Below are positions 1 through 8,943 of a DNA stretch of 58,437 nucleotides, one piece after another. The DNA is from a virus. How positions within the stretch are numbered: the stretch's first letter is position 1; each line of letters opens with the position of its first letter. The stretch is from positions 1 through 58,437 of IMG/VR virus record IMGVR_UViG_3300006738_000010, one strand, 5' to 3'. Under the pieces are notes generated by a model that was not told the origin of the DNA, made no database searches, and worked only from the letters and a program-made list of their open reading frames with translations. A program made the position numbers and the translations under genes.

Positions 1-1
1 A

Positions 2-259
2 TCATACTACGACATGGCCGAACTTCGCCAACTCGTCAATGATGCTCGAAGAGCGATGAAGCGGAAGGAGACTAAGAAAAAGGGGAAGGGAGACAGAGAC
101 ACAAGTGGCGGTGGCTCTAATTTACCAAAACATCCAGAGAATGGGCCTAAACAAACAACTCGACCCGAAGGTGCTACCGAAGATGCGAATAATGAACCAA
201 GAACATTCGGCTTAGACCCCATAGGCCACTTAGTAGGACGTGGAGGTAGAACTCCATGA
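2..259 (+). CDS. Hypothetical protein, C-terminal part (cut by window edge)
   Basis: The frame is open to the left edge, so this is probably the end of a longer gene. An in-frame ATG lies at 14 and would give 81 residues. The visible part starts with a basic, probably helical stretch rich in Lys and Arg, followed by a disordered Gly/Ser/Asn/Pro-rich tail. No family is recognised. Its stop overlaps the start of the next gene (ATGA at 256-259), which indicates translational coupling to the head module. A head or packaging role is only inferred from position. Confidence 0.5.
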   Translation, partial: SYYDMAELRQLVNDARRAMKRKETKKKGKGDRDTSGGGSNLPKHPENGPKQTTRPEGATEDANNEPRTFGLDPIGHLVGRGGRTP

Positions 260-2640
260 TTTACTCATCTCCTCAACTTCTCAAGGCTCTCCTCATTAGG
301 AAGGGCGATGGTAACTATCTACTCTATGGTGGGCAACTTCAAGTTCAAAGATATCCGCCACCAGAGGCTCATTTTGAAGACCCGGCTAAACCAGATATTC
401 CGGCTTTTGCTCACACTGGTGGTCATGGGGAGAATGATACCGGTCACCCCGGTGTGGGCCACGTGATAAACGGCACATGGGTGAAGGGAGAACATGGTGA
501 AATGGTCTGGCGCGATGACTCTGCTAATGAATATCTACATGGTATTGATGGCTTAATCAGGGCTGTTGGAAGTGAGTTTGCTAAGAGAGGCATAGAAGCC
601 AATCCAAAGGACGTAATTCAACGAGCCATTGACAGACACAATATGGGAAGAGCAGAGAATGACCAAGTTCCTCATATTGATAGCAATGAGTGGAAAAAAC
701 TCCACATGTCTCATTTGAATGAAGGCGGACCTGTTAGAGGTAAAGATGGTCAATTTATCACTACTATCTCGAACGGTCTTAAGCACGCCAAAGACCATTG
801 GCTTGGGAGATTTATGGAATCATACCATATCCCTATGAACAAAGAACTTGGAGCGGAAATGGCCGCAGTAGGCCATGAAAATCCCAATAGACACAGTTGG
901 ATTCGGGAACCTTACGTTAAGCCACATAGGTTGTCTTTTGCAGTCAATCCCGATGGAGAATTACAACCTGCTGGTGGGTCAGCCGATAATCTCAAAGGAA
1001 GAACAACGCTCCCTCAAAGAGATGTTCAAAGACTCTTAGAAAGTGGATTGATGAGTGGTACACCAGAGTTCCAAAACATATCGGCTTGGGGACTCGGCGG
1101 AATGAAGGCGCCAACCTATTATCTCAGACAACCATATGGCAACCAAAATCCAGTGAATATAAATCCACAAACTAAGGCAAGTTTCATGCATGAAATGATG
1201 CAAGCAATGGGAGGTAGCCCAGAGTCACTCGCCAACAACACCATAGTGAATAGTGCTGGAGCAAAGGAGTTCATCAGTAAATTACCAAACAATTTTTCGA
1301 TACCAGTCGAAGGAAGGAATCGGTCATTGAAGGCTCTTCTAATGTCTGGTTCAGCAGGTTGGGAGAAGGTATACGGCTCTCTATCAAACGTAGTAGCATT
1401 CCAAGGTATGTTTGGTGAAAACAAGAGAGGAAGACGAGATGCAAATGGAAAGTTGCAGGGAAGCACAATCGGAAAGAAGAATCTACTCTACGGTGAGAGA
1501 TATGGAGATATGGCAGAAGAGGGACAAGGAATCGACAAGTTTCTCGGACACTCAGCCAGAATAGGCAATCAGCATATATACAGAACCGAGGGTGGTCGAG
1601 GTCTCGGCACACACACTCGTGCAAAAGACCATTACAGTCATATTCTTCTTGCTGCTGCACATGGCATCGCGCACCATGAGGATGAATTATCACCAGAAGC
1701 ACTGGCTCTCAATAATATCAAACTGATTGATAATGAACAGGAAAGGGCACAGATACCAAGATTAAGAAAGGTCATGGAGGTGCTCGGTAATACGATAATG
1801 ATTGCCAGAGGAATCGAACCTATGAAAATACCCGACCAAGAAACATTGCGGAATATGCAGGCGTTTACAGGTCACGACCTCAGAGGAGGAACTCACGAAG
1901 ACCCGGCAATGCTCGGCATTCCAGACCACGTAAGATTAGTAGGAACAACTGCTCTTCCAATAGATACAGAACCTCACATTACGGGACTTGGCACCCCATC
2001 ATCACCTCACCAATCAGTAGACGGAGCGCCCGTTAGACCCGGTGCTGCTGAAATGATTCAAGGAGGAGGTCAATCGGCTGCAACTGGGCCTCCTCCACCT
2101 AATCCATTCAATATCCCCGGTGCCACTGTTACTCGAACACCGGCAGACCCTTCAATTGCGGGAACTCGATTTCCGGTAGACCCAACTACACCGGGTTTAG
2201 ACCCACTGCAACAAGTTAGAGCAAGGGTAGGTAATGCTCCTATGGAGAAAGTGAGAGATTTTATGGCACGACGAGAAATGCCAGTTACGCCACAAAGAGT
2301 GCAGCAGTTTCAGCAGTCTTATGGCGACCCATATCAAACGCAGTTATTTGACCCCAATCAACCATGGATGCAGAAGTCGGATAATCTGGTCAATGTGGTA
2401 GAGACGATACAGATAGACGATGCTATGAGCGATATGGCAATAATGAAGCATGTCCCTACGAGAAAATTAGACAAGAGGTCGATAACAGATATCTTACTTA
2501 TTGCTAAGAGAATGGATATTTCACCAGTAGATGTTCGCACGATACTCAATACCAAAGGCGATTGGGAGCGTATTACCAAGACCTATGGCTATGATGAGGA
2601 TGCCATTAAGGTAGTCAAGGTTTCATTTGGAGGGATTTGA
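256..2640 (+). CDS. Large uncharacterised head-module protein (794 aa)
   Basis: This long ORF lies two genes upstream of the terminase and overlaps the previous gene by ATGA. I do not recognise a family. The N-terminal 130 residues are rich in Gly and His. The middle is mixed alpha/beta with many His and Asn. Residues around 600-690 are Pro/Gly/Thr-rich and look like a flexible linker. The last 100 residues form a compact, mainly helical domain that ends in a short strand. There are no membrane segments and no signal peptide. The Gly/His-rich composition resembles parts of the 1910-aa protein at 8944, which hints at a related virion role. Its function is unknown; placement suggests a capsid-associated or packaging accessory protein. 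Confidence 0.8.
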   Translation: MIYSSPQLLKALLIRKGDGNYLLYGGQLQVQRYPPPEAHFEDPAKPDIPAFAHTGGHGENDTGHPGVGHVINGTWVKGEHGEMVWRDDSANEYLHGIDGLIRAVGSEFAKRGIEANPKDVIQRAIDRHNMGRAENDQVPHIDSNEWKKLHMSHLNEGGPVRGKDGQFITTISNGLKHAKDHWLGRFMESYHIPMNKELGAEMAAVGHENPNRHSWIREPYVKPHRLSFAVNPDGELQPAGGSADNLKGRTTLPQRDVQRLLESGLMSGTPEFQNISAWGLGGMKAPTYYLRQPYGNQNPVNINPQTKASFMHEMMQAMGGSPESLANNTIVNSAGAKEFISKLPNNFSIPVEGRNRSLKALLMSGSAGWEKVYGSLSNVVAFQGMFGENKRGRRDANGKLQGSTIGKKNLLYGERYGDMAEEGQGIDKFLGHSARIGNQHIYRTEGGRGLGTHTRAKDHYSHILLAAAHGIAHHEDELSPEALALNNIKLIDNEQERAQIPRLRKVMEVLGNTIMIARGIEPMKIPDQETLRNMQAFTGHDLRGGTHEDPAMLGIPDHVRLVGTTALPIDTEPHITGLGTPSSPHQSVDGAPVRPGAAEMIQGGGQSAATGPPPPNPFNIPGATVTRTPADPSIAGTRFPVDPTTPGLDPLQQVRARVGNAPMEKVRDFMARREMPVTPQRVQQFQQSYGDPYQTQLFDPNQPWMQKSDNLVNVVETIQIDDAMSDMAIMKHVPTRKLDKRSITDILLIAKRMDISPVDVRTILNTKGDWERITKTYGYDEDAIKVVKVSFGGI

Positions 2641-3248
2641 TGGGGAAAGTCATGGTCATTAGGAAAGAAGCAGGAACAGCGTCTGCTGTTGGTGGTGGCG
2701 GTGGCAGTGTAGGAGTCGGATTGGGCGGTGGTGGCCTGATGTTCATGTTGGGGCAAGGCAGAACGATGACGCCGGAACAATTGGCAGATGCCGGATTTGG
2801 AGAAATCGGAAGCGATAGACACAATAGAGCACTCCGTATGCAGCGAATAGGTCATGCAGCAAGATATGGCGCCGCAGGATTAGGTGCATTCAATGCACTC
2901 TATAATCAGACTTCAAGCGGCCAGCCGGGAATTGGGGGAGCCATGGCAACCGGTGCGATGAGCGGATATGCTGGAACTGCTGGTGCAGAAGATATAGCAG
3001 CACGAATGGGACAGCGCTTTGGAAGAAAATTAGACGATAAAGTGTATCATGATGATTTTGTTGAGGGGCCAGAGGTCGCATCTCCATCTCCAGAGCCACT
3101 GATGATTACAGAAGGTTATGCAGAGATGACCCCCGAAGAGGCATCGTGGCAATATATGCAAAACGTTCACGCTGGGGCAGCAGAAGATTTTCCTGAGACT
3201 GAGGAAGAGAGACTGAATAGAGATGCAAGGAGTTACGATTGGTCATGA
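2640..3248 (+). CDS. Glycine-rich protein with two Gly/Ala hydrophobic segments
   Basis: The ATG at 2640 shares its A with the upstream stop (TGATG) and follows a GGAGGG ribosome-binding site, so it is preferred over the in-frame TTG at 2637. The product is 202 residues. Residues about 12-45 are a nearly pure Gly/Val/Leu/Met segment. A second Gly/Ala-rich segment lies near residues 75-120. Both have small-xxx-small spacing like glycine zippers and could insert into membrane or pack as helices. The C-terminal third is acidic. Candidate roles are a membrane-active virion protein, an ejection protein or a small packaging factor. None is supported by a recognisable domain. It is coupled directly to the terminase gene. 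Confidence 0.7.
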   Translation: MGKVMVIRKEAGTASAVGGGGGSVGVGLGGGGLMFMLGQGRTMTPEQLADAGFGEIGSDRHNRALRMQRIGHAARYGAAGLGAFNALYNQTSSGQPGIGGAMATGAMSGYAGTAGAEDIAARMGQRFGRKLDDKVYHDDFVEGPEVASPSPEPLMITEGYAEMTPEEASWQYMQNVHAGAAEDFPETEEERLNRDARSYDWS

Positions 3249-4723
3249 GTAATGAGCAGATGGACGCCTTCATCCTGAATATGGATAGAGAGATGTGCAA
3301 GAAGTCATTCAAGTATTTCTTCGTAGATATCCTTGGTTTCCTATACAATCACCATCATGACGATTGGCGGAAGGGATTAGAAGAGTCACAATACTACTGC
3401 GTGAAAGCATCTCGTGACCACGGTAAATCCGTCTTCTTCATGTCGTATGCGCTATGGCTTGCTGCATTCAATCCCGGCAAACACGTTATGGTTTTCTCTC
3501 ACTCACTTGAGCAGACGCTTGAGCATATGAGATTCATTCGCAATCTGATAGAGGGAAATGACATCCTTAGACATTTGAAGCCAGAGGGCAAGCCTTGGGC
3601 GAAATCTTACTTCGAGTTTTCTAATGGTAGCCGTATGATGGCAAAGTCAGTTGGTGGAGCAACTCGTGGATTCCACCCCGATATTGTCGTTTGTGACGAT
3701 ATTCTCTGGGGAACGACTGCTTCTGAATTGGCTAAGACGGCCGATTGGTTCTACGGCGTTCTCCTTCCGGTTCTCCATCACACGAGTAAATTGATGATGG
3801 TTGGCACGCCATTTAGTTACAATGACTTGTATGCGGAATTAGAGCAGAAGGAGACATTTAGAGTAGAGACTTATCCTGCAATTGATGCTGAAGGAATTGC
3901 TCTTTGGCCTGAGCGTTGGGATTTAGAAGCCTTAGATTTGAGGCGCATGTCGATGCCAGCAATTCAGTTTACGCGAGAATATCTCTGTGAGCCTATTCAC
4001 GATGTAGCAAGTATGTTCCCGATGCCTTTGTTGGAGCAAGCAAGAGACACTGATTTGGTTCTGATAGACAGGGCCGAAACTAATTACAACGAAGAAGGAG
4101 AGGCAGATGGTGTCTTCGGACAGCACTTCATAGGTCACGACCCTGCGATAGCATCTGATAAGAATGCTGATTTTACTGCGATGACTGTTATGCGTATCAA
4201 ACCCGATGAGGAGAAGAAGGAGATAATCCACGTCGTTCACGAAAGAGGAATGTCCTCAGTAGCACAAAAGAGGATGATGGTGATGCTCAATAGTAAGTTT
4301 CAACCTGAACTTATCGAACTTGAGGGAAATAACTTCCAAAGAATGCTTGAGCAAGAGATGAGAGAACTTAGGGCGGATATGCCTATTCGAGTATTCATGA
4401 CTACGCGCACGCGTAAGGAGAGTTTGTTCATGTCTCTCCTTCTTGCATTTGAGCAAGGACACATTAAAACTCCATATGGCGATGAGAGAAGTAAGAAATA
4501 CACTCATGCTCTTGAGCAGGAACTCAATCGTTTCGGTATGCAGAAGAGTGGTAAGTTAGAGAGCGTAGGCGTGCACGATGACTTAGCGATGAGTATAGCA
4601 CTCGCAAATTGGGCATCTAAGGAGTTTAAGGGAAGTGTAATGCTCTTGGATGATTATATGCCCGGTTTCGATAGTTGGGTAAGTGGGGATGGCAATAATA
4701 CAGGGAGTTGGATGATACCATGA
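3245..4723 (+). CDS. terL: Terminase large subunit (packaging ATPase/nuclease)
   Basis: This is the motor that pumps viral DNA into the prohead through the portal and cuts concatemers. From the ATG at 3245 the product is 492 residues. The ATPase domain shows a Walker A variant ASRDHGKS (55-62), Walker B DIVVCDD (146-152) followed by the coupling region, and motif III-like VGTPFS (186-191). The RNase H-fold nuclease has GHDPA (Asp299), acidic LIELEG (Glu358, Glu360) and HDD (445-446). These are the expected three acidic clusters, and the length is normal. The start overlaps the previous stop (ATGA). A TTG at 3239 sits better behind AAGGAG and would add two residues. No canonical small subunit is seen next to it; the LAGLIDADG-like gene at 4787 occupies the gap before the portal. 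Confidence 0.95.
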   Translation: MSNEQMDAFILNMDREMCKKSFKYFFVDILGFLYNHHHDDWRKGLEESQYYCVKASRDHGKSVFFMSYALWLAAFNPGKHVMVFSHSLEQTLEHMRFIRNLIEGNDILRHLKPEGKPWAKSYFEFSNGSRMMAKSVGGATRGFHPDIVVCDDILWGTTASELAKTADWFYGVLLPVLHHTSKLMMVGTPFSYNDLYAELEQKETFRVETYPAIDAEGIALWPERWDLEALDLRRMSMPAIQFTREYLCEPIHDVASMFPMPLLEQARDTDLVLIDRAETNYNEEGEADGVFGQHFIGHDPAIASDKNADFTAMTVMRIKPDEEKKEIIHVVHERGMSSVAQKRMMVMLNSKFQPELIELEGNNFQRMLEQEMRELRADMPIRVFMTTRTRKESLFMSLLLAFEQGHIKTPYGDERSKKYTHALEQELNRFGMQKSGKLESVGVHDDLAMSIALANWASKEFKGSVMLLDDYMPGFDSWVSGDGNNTGSWMIP

Positions 4724-4782
4724 ATAAGATAAATACGACAGAAATAGACTCAAAGAATGTAAACACTACACTTTGGACGTGA
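4720..4782 (+). CDS. Possible 20-residue peptide
   Basis: An ATG at 4720 overlaps the terminase stop (ATGA), and the frame runs 20 codons to a TGA just before the next gene. The overlap matches the coupling used throughout the window. The peptide is polar, Asn/Thr-rich and has no motif. It could equally be a short translated spacer that delivers ribosomes to the start at 4787. Confidence 0.25.
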   Translation: MNKINTTEIDSKNVNTTLWT

Positions 4783-4786
4783 GAGA

Positions 4787-5929
4787 ATGGGCATTTTTCC
4801 AGATAATGGAGACGGTTGGTTTGAAGCCAATCTTGGTTTTTCAGCATCTGAATTAGTGAAGCGTCTAAAGAAAGCCAGAAGGCACAATAAACAAGATAAG
4901 GATTTCATAGACAAAGCAATAGATGATATTAGAGCGTTGAAAATTATGGAAGTTGATGCTACATTGAAGGTGCATGATTGGAGTGAACCCTATTCTGATA
5001 CTATCAAGGAATTAGGACTTACTGACCGTAATATGAAAGCACTCAGAAAGTTTGGAGAGTCAAGGAGTATTACTCTTCAAAGGGCTTGTCGCCAATGGGA
5101 TAATGCAGATGATACACTTAAGATGCTCGAAGAATATGAAGATGTATGGGGCGATTCGGAAAAGAAGGCTTGGGTAGAAGCGATGGATGCCAAAAGAGAT
5201 GCCAGATTGATATGGAAGACTGCACTTCATCAGATAGAAAGACTAACCGATAAAGAGAAGGAAACACTTGTCAAAAGTGCTGAGATTCTACAAAGTAAAG
5301 GCCCAATGACAGGAAGGATGATTTTTGAAAACTTATCTGAAAAGAAGATTCTCCATAAGAGTATGACGTCCATGAAATTAGCAAAATTACTCTCAATGTA
5401 TGGTGAGGAGATTGATATTATTGGAGGAGCAGGAAGAGGGACTTTTGTCAAGATGGATAAGACCGGTCTCATTATCAAAGACCCATGGGCGTATGCTGCT
5501 GGATTCCTCGATGCCGATGGCTATATCACAATTACAAAGAGAGGTGAGCCTCGCGCTGGTTTCATAGCGACAGGGAATAGAGGTAAGATACATTGCGAAC
5601 AACTGCAGAAAACTTTGGATTGCGGTATACTACAGTTGGACCAAAAGGTGTATAGCGACAATCAACGCAGTCAGCATCGCCTTCAGTTCTATTCTAAAGC
5701 GGATATAGCAAAACTATTGAAAGGAGTCCTGCCATTCTTACAAATGAAAACAACTCAAGCAAAAGCGGTGCTTGCATTCATAGAAGAGAGAGATAGTCTG
5801 AAGAAAGACGAATTGAAGAAAGTAGTAAGGTATAGCAATTGGAGTGACGATACCAATAAGGCTAATGCCCTACTGGCCGAGTGGGGTATAGAGGCCGACC
5901 AAGTGAATAAGTGGGCGGAGGCGATTTGA
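4787..5929 (+). CDS. Winged-helix and LAGLIDADG-type DNA-binding protein
   Basis: This 380-residue protein has three visible parts. Residues 1-155 are charged and helical. Residues about 160-225 look like a winged helix, with helices followed by a Gly-rich hairpin. Residues 232-340 hold one clear LAGLIDADG motif, AAGFLDADGYITI (237-249), followed by the usual strand-rich fold and closing helices. Single-motif proteins of this family normally dimerise to bind and cut about 20 bp. It is not an intein: it has its own start, and no splice-junction residues flank it. It may be a homing endonuclease inserted between terL and the portal gene. Alternatively it may be a family member recruited for DNA recognition in packaging, since this is where a small terminase could sit. 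The family call is fairly sure; the role is open. Confidence 0.8.
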   Translation: MGIFPDNGDGWFEANLGFSASELVKRLKKARRHNKQDKDFIDKAIDDIRALKIMEVDATLKVHDWSEPYSDTIKELGLTDRNMKALRKFGESRSITLQRACRQWDNADDTLKMLEEYEDVWGDSEKKAWVEAMDAKRDARLIWKTALHQIERLTDKEKETLVKSAEILQSKGPMTGRMIFENLSEKKILHKSMTSMKLAKLLSMYGEEIDIIGGAGRGTFVKMDKTGLIIKDPWAYAAGFLDADGYITITKRGEPRAGFIATGNRGKIHCEQLQKTLDCGILQLDQKVYSDNQRSQHRLQFYSKADIAKLLKGVLPFLQMKTTQAKAVLAFIEERDSLKKDELKKVVRYSNWSDDTNKANALLAEWGIEADQVNKWAEAI

Positions 5930-7728
5930 TGGCAGAAGATGAAGAAACTGGAATACGTGGTTTTCTCAGGAGGGTTTCGGCTCCATTCAGAAGTCGAACT
6001 ACACCTGAACCGCAGATGCCGCTCTATACTACTGGTATACAGGAACCAGTCTTAGCGCAGGGTATTACACTACCCGCGCTATATGCGGTCACGCACGAGA
6101 ATCTCATACTGCGAACAGTCATTTCTAAGTTAGCGCAGGAGATATTCAGACGAGGCTACTATTGGGAAAAGAAGTTTCAGCACAAGTGTATGGACTGTGG
6201 TGAGGAATATAAGAATGAAGTAGAACAATGTAATCTATGTGGCGGGCAATTGAAGACGCCAGATGTAAATCAACTAATCTATCCTAAATGGCTTCTTGAG
6301 CAGCAAAATTCGATGGAACAGAACTTCATGCACATAATGGCTGAGATTGAGAAAGACCTCAATATAGTGGATGATGCATTCTTGATTTGCGTTAAGGAAT
6401 ACTTCGTAGACCCTGAGACATCAGATATGAAGTTCTATCGAGTAAAGGAAATCATCAGAGGCGACCCGATATTCATGAGAATCATCTCAGATAAGCGCGG
6501 AGTTCGTGGTGGTAGATACAAGGTATGTCCTCTCCATCGTGACCAAGTTTCCTATCCCGGACAAGACGAGAAATGCCAAGTCTGTGGAAATAACATGCAG
6601 GAAGCCCACTATGCCAATATGGCAGGAAGTGGGAAGACACAGTATTATCTGGAAGGAGAGGTTCTCCATATCAGTAAATACAATCCATCCAAGTTGTATG
6701 GTAAGAGCCCAGTTAATACCATGTGGCGACAAGCCATGACTTTGACGGCAATGGATAATTACATGTATACAGCATATCAGAAGAGAAGGAGTCCGAAAGG
6801 AATCATATCTGTTACCACTGATAATCTTGAATCAATGAAGTCATTTTGGAAGACTGTTGATGAGAAAATGGAGCGTGACCCACATTACATACCAAAAGTT
6901 GGCATAGAGAGTCAGACTGGAAGAGGTGGAGTGAATTGGGTTAAGTTCATGGACACTCTTGAGGAAATGCAGTATATTTCAGTTAGAGATGAGATGAGGA
7001 ATCGTATAGCCGCTTTCTTTGGTGTAAGTAGCATTTTCATGATTGACAGTGGTAAGAGTGGCGGTTTGAATAACGAGGGAATGCAGATTCTTGTAACTAA
7101 TCGGGCTGTAGAGTTTGGTCAGAAAGTCTACACTGACGTGCTTTTCCCTCGTATGCTCAAAGAAATGGACGTTACAGATTGGAAACTTACTCTCTATCCT
7201 AATGAGGAAGAGGATGAAATTACTCGTTTGCGACGAGACGAGATGGAAGTGAACCTCGCTCAGAGGATGATGATGCTTGGCTACAAACCAGAACTTATGG
7301 AGGAAGGCGACAGAGACATACGCTTTACTTATCGTCAAATGGACCCCCAGCAGGATGGCGCAGCGCCAATGCCGCCGGGAATGACACCACCGCAAGGAAT
7401 GCCGCCCGGCACTGGAATGATGCCTAATGGAATGATGCCGCCGGGAATGGCACAACGTGGAGGAATGCCACATGGAGGAATGCCACATGGAGGAATGTCA
7501 CCCGGTATGCCACCCGGTATGCCACTCAATCAGATAATGCCGCCATCACAACCCGGAGGAGAGGGAATGGGAATAAGAACGCCAAGAGGACCAGCCTCGC
7601 CACAAAGTCGAACATCTTTCGGTATAGGCTCCCCTGTTTCATCAGTTCAACAGAGGGGACCACAGAACTCATTAGCGCAGGATAATAGTCGTGCTCTACT
7701 AAACGCAAGACGAATAAAGGGCGCGTAA
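5929..7728 (+). CDS. Portal protein with two zinc ribbons
   Basis: The portal is the dodecameric ring at the capsid vertex through which DNA passes and to which neck proteins attach. The ATG at 5929 overlaps the previous stop (TGATG) behind GGAGG and is preferred over an in-frame start at 5911, giving 599 residues. The central and C-terminal parts are portal-like: the segment with YQKRRSPKGII, the stem-region RNRIAAFFGVSSIF and the following helices that end near LGYKPELMEEGD. Two metal sites are inserted in the N-terminal half: C87-x2-C90...C101-x2-C104 and C200-x2-H203...C216-x2-C219. The last 130 residues are a Met/Pro/Gly-rich low-complexity tail, including GGMPH repeats, probably disordered. 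The portal assignment rests on these features and on position after terL. Confidence 0.85.
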   Translation: MAEDEETGIRGFLRRVSAPFRSRTTPEPQMPLYTTGIQEPVLAQGITLPALYAVTHENLILRTVISKLAQEIFRRGYYWEKKFQHKCMDCGEEYKNEVEQCNLCGGQLKTPDVNQLIYPKWLLEQQNSMEQNFMHIMAEIEKDLNIVDDAFLICVKEYFVDPETSDMKFYRVKEIIRGDPIFMRIISDKRGVRGGRYKVCPLHRDQVSYPGQDEKCQVCGNNMQEAHYANMAGSGKTQYYLEGEVLHISKYNPSKLYGKSPVNTMWRQAMTLTAMDNYMYTAYQKRRSPKGIISVTTDNLESMKSFWKTVDEKMERDPHYIPKVGIESQTGRGGVNWVKFMDTLEEMQYISVRDEMRNRIAAFFGVSSIFMIDSGKSGGLNNEGMQILVTNRAVEFGQKVYTDVLFPRMLKEMDVTDWKLTLYPNEEEDEITRLRRDEMEVNLAQRMMMLGYKPELMEEGDRDIRFTYRQMDPQQDGAAPMPPGMTPPQGMPPGTGMMPNGMMPPGMAQRGGMPHGGMPHGGMSPGMPPGMPLNQIMPPSQPGGEGMGIRTPRGPASPQSRTSFGIGSPVSSVQQRGPQNSLAQDNSRALLNARRIKGA

Positions 7729-7759
7729 TTCAAATAGCATCGCGCATACGCAATAGGCA

Positions 7760-8110
7760 GTGAAGACCATGGACCTCATCAAAATGCACCCAATGGCGCG
7801 AAAAATGACAGCCCACAACGAAGAACTTGCGAAAGCAATAGAAGATGGTAATGCAGATGTCGCAAGACAGCACATTATGGAGATAATCAAGTATGCGAGC
7901 ACTCTTGAAGACGACCTTCTTATGGCTGTGAAGAAAGGAGAGAACGAAGTAGTAGTGCCTGATAACTCATGGCAAGTCATGAAGTTCAATCAATCTGGTG
8001 CAAACTTCGACCCATCTATGAGGGGCGACCAATTGCCCGGCACAATCATTCCAGCAAGAACAAAGCAGGCTATGAGGCCCGTACGCGGAACCTTTGGTCG
8101 AAGAGTCTGA
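7760..8110 (+). CDS. Small helical head-module protein
   Basis: The 116-residue frame starts at GTG 7760. An ATG three codons in (7769) is an equally good start, and neither has a strong ribosome-binding site. The first 60 residues are amphipathic helix (HPMARKMTAHNEELAKAIED onward) with an acidic helix near TLEDDLL. The C terminus is basic and Pro/Arg-rich. No known family is recognised. It lies between the portal and the scaffold-like genes, so a role in head assembly is plausible but inferred. Confidence 0.7.
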   Translation: MKTMDLIKMHPMARKMTAHNEELAKAIEDGNADVARQHIMEIIKYASTLEDDLLMAVKKGENEVVVPDNSWQVMKFNQSGANFDPSMRGDQLPGTIIPARTKQAMRPVRGTFGRRV

Positions 8111-8119
8111 GGCGATATA

Positions 8120-8467
8120 ATGGAAGAAGGGGACGCAGGAAAACTCATGAATACTCTCATCTCTAAGATGGAGAGTATGGATAATGAGGTTCAGACGCTA
8201 AAGGCGGAGAATCTTATTCTCAAGAGAATGATGGATAATCCTAAAGTTCTCTTACGTAAAGCAGGTTTTGTTCCTTTCAACACTCCTCTATCGGAAGACG
8301 TTGAGGTTGACGCTTTCAGAGCAGACGTGCAGACTGGCGGACTTCTCAAGGCAGAGGTAGACTCCTCTGACCCAGATAAGTTTAGCAATACTGAGATTCA
8401 CGAAATGAGTTGGGATGAGATACACGATATGGCAGACCAACATAGAGAAGTAAAGGAGATGTATTGA
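8120..8467 (+). CDS. Coiled-coil protein sharing a C-terminal motif with the scaffold
   Basis: The product has 115 residues. Residues 8-38 form a clear heptad coiled coil (MNTLISKMESMDNEVQTLKA and on). A conserved-looking middle (VLLRKAGFVPFNTP) and an acidic C-terminal part follow. About a dozen residues from the end is MSWDEIHDMAD. Nearly the same motif, MSWDEVHQLAD, ends the protease-scaffold encoded at 14712. This suggests that both bind the same partner, most simply the capsid protein. The start follows GAGGCGAT, and the stop overlaps the next ATG (TGATG). It may be a scaffold or a packaged internal protein. Confidence 0.75.
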   Translation: MEEGDAGKLMNTLISKMESMDNEVQTLKAENLILKRMMDNPKVLLRKAGFVPFNTPLSEDVEVDAFRADVQTGGLLKAEVDSSDPDKFSNTEIHEMSWDEIHDMADQHREVKEMY

Positions 8468-8790
8468 TGGTAAAACCAAGATATGAAGAAACCTCGTCTG
8501 AGGTCCAAGAATTATTGATGAAAGCAATTGCACTTGAAAAGCGTATAGATGAGGCAGAGATACAGAAATCATCTCATCATCCAGAAACTACTTTTGATAC
8601 GAGGCCGGGTGGCGTTCAATTCATGGCAGAAAGTGGAGGGCAAACTTACAATGTCTTCTATAACACAAACCAATCACTTCTTGATTCCGATGATGTCGCT
8701 AACAAGGGTGCGTCCAGTGAGAGCGTAAATCTTGATAATACTCCAATGAAGAATACCCACGACACCGTAAACAGGCTTGTCGAGGGATGA
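8467..8790 (+). CDS. Small hypothetical head-module protein
   Basis: The ATG at 8467 overlaps the previous stop (TGATG) behind AAGGAGATG and is preferred over TTG at 8464, giving 107 residues. The first 40 residues form a charged helix (SSEVQELLMKAIALEKRIDE). The rest is polar, Ser/Asn/Thr-rich and probably extended. No family is recognised. Its stop overlaps the following 44-residue zinc-binding ORF (ATGA), so the three small genes here form a coupled string between portal and the giant protein. Confidence 0.65.
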   Translation: MVKPRYEETSSEVQELLMKAIALEKRIDEAEIQKSSHHPETTFDTRPGGVQFMAESGGQTYNVFYNTNQSLLDSDDVANKGASSESVNLDNTPMKNTHDTVNRLVEG

Positions 8791-8921
8791 GCGTGACCAA
8801 AGTCGCCGTAATCAAAGGCGTCATAGACTCTATGTCGTGTAGAACATGTGGTGCTACTCCCAGCGAGGGGTGTAGGCGAAAACAAGGATTACCCATAGAA
8901 CAATGTCCGATGAATGGGTGA
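8787..8921 (+). CDS. 44-residue four-cysteine (zinc-ribbon-like) protein
   Basis: This short frame starts at an ATG overlapping the upstream stop (ATGA). It encodes 44 residues with C18-x2-C21, C29 and C40. The CRTCGAT knuckle followed by two spaced cysteines fits a minimal zinc site. The start context and tight coupling argue that it is real despite its size. The region 8919-8944 after it carries a duplicated 8-base tgataagg element that supplies the AAGGTGATG ribosome-binding site of the next gene. Function unknown. Confidence 0.55.
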   Translation: MSVTKVAVIKGVIDSMSCRTCGATPSEGCRRKQGLPIEQCPMNG

Positions 8922-8943
8922 TAAGGTGATAAGGTGATGATGG

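Noticed and set aside
1274-1702. 142-codon antisense ORF with many Cys and Leu
   Set aside because: Composition is that of a reversed coding strand, with no start context; the 794-aa gene is continuous here.
5450-5830. Intein interpretation of the LAGLIDADG domain
   Set aside because: No N-terminal Cys/Ser block or C-terminal HN plus nucleophile flanks it, and the protein is free-standing between two complete genes.
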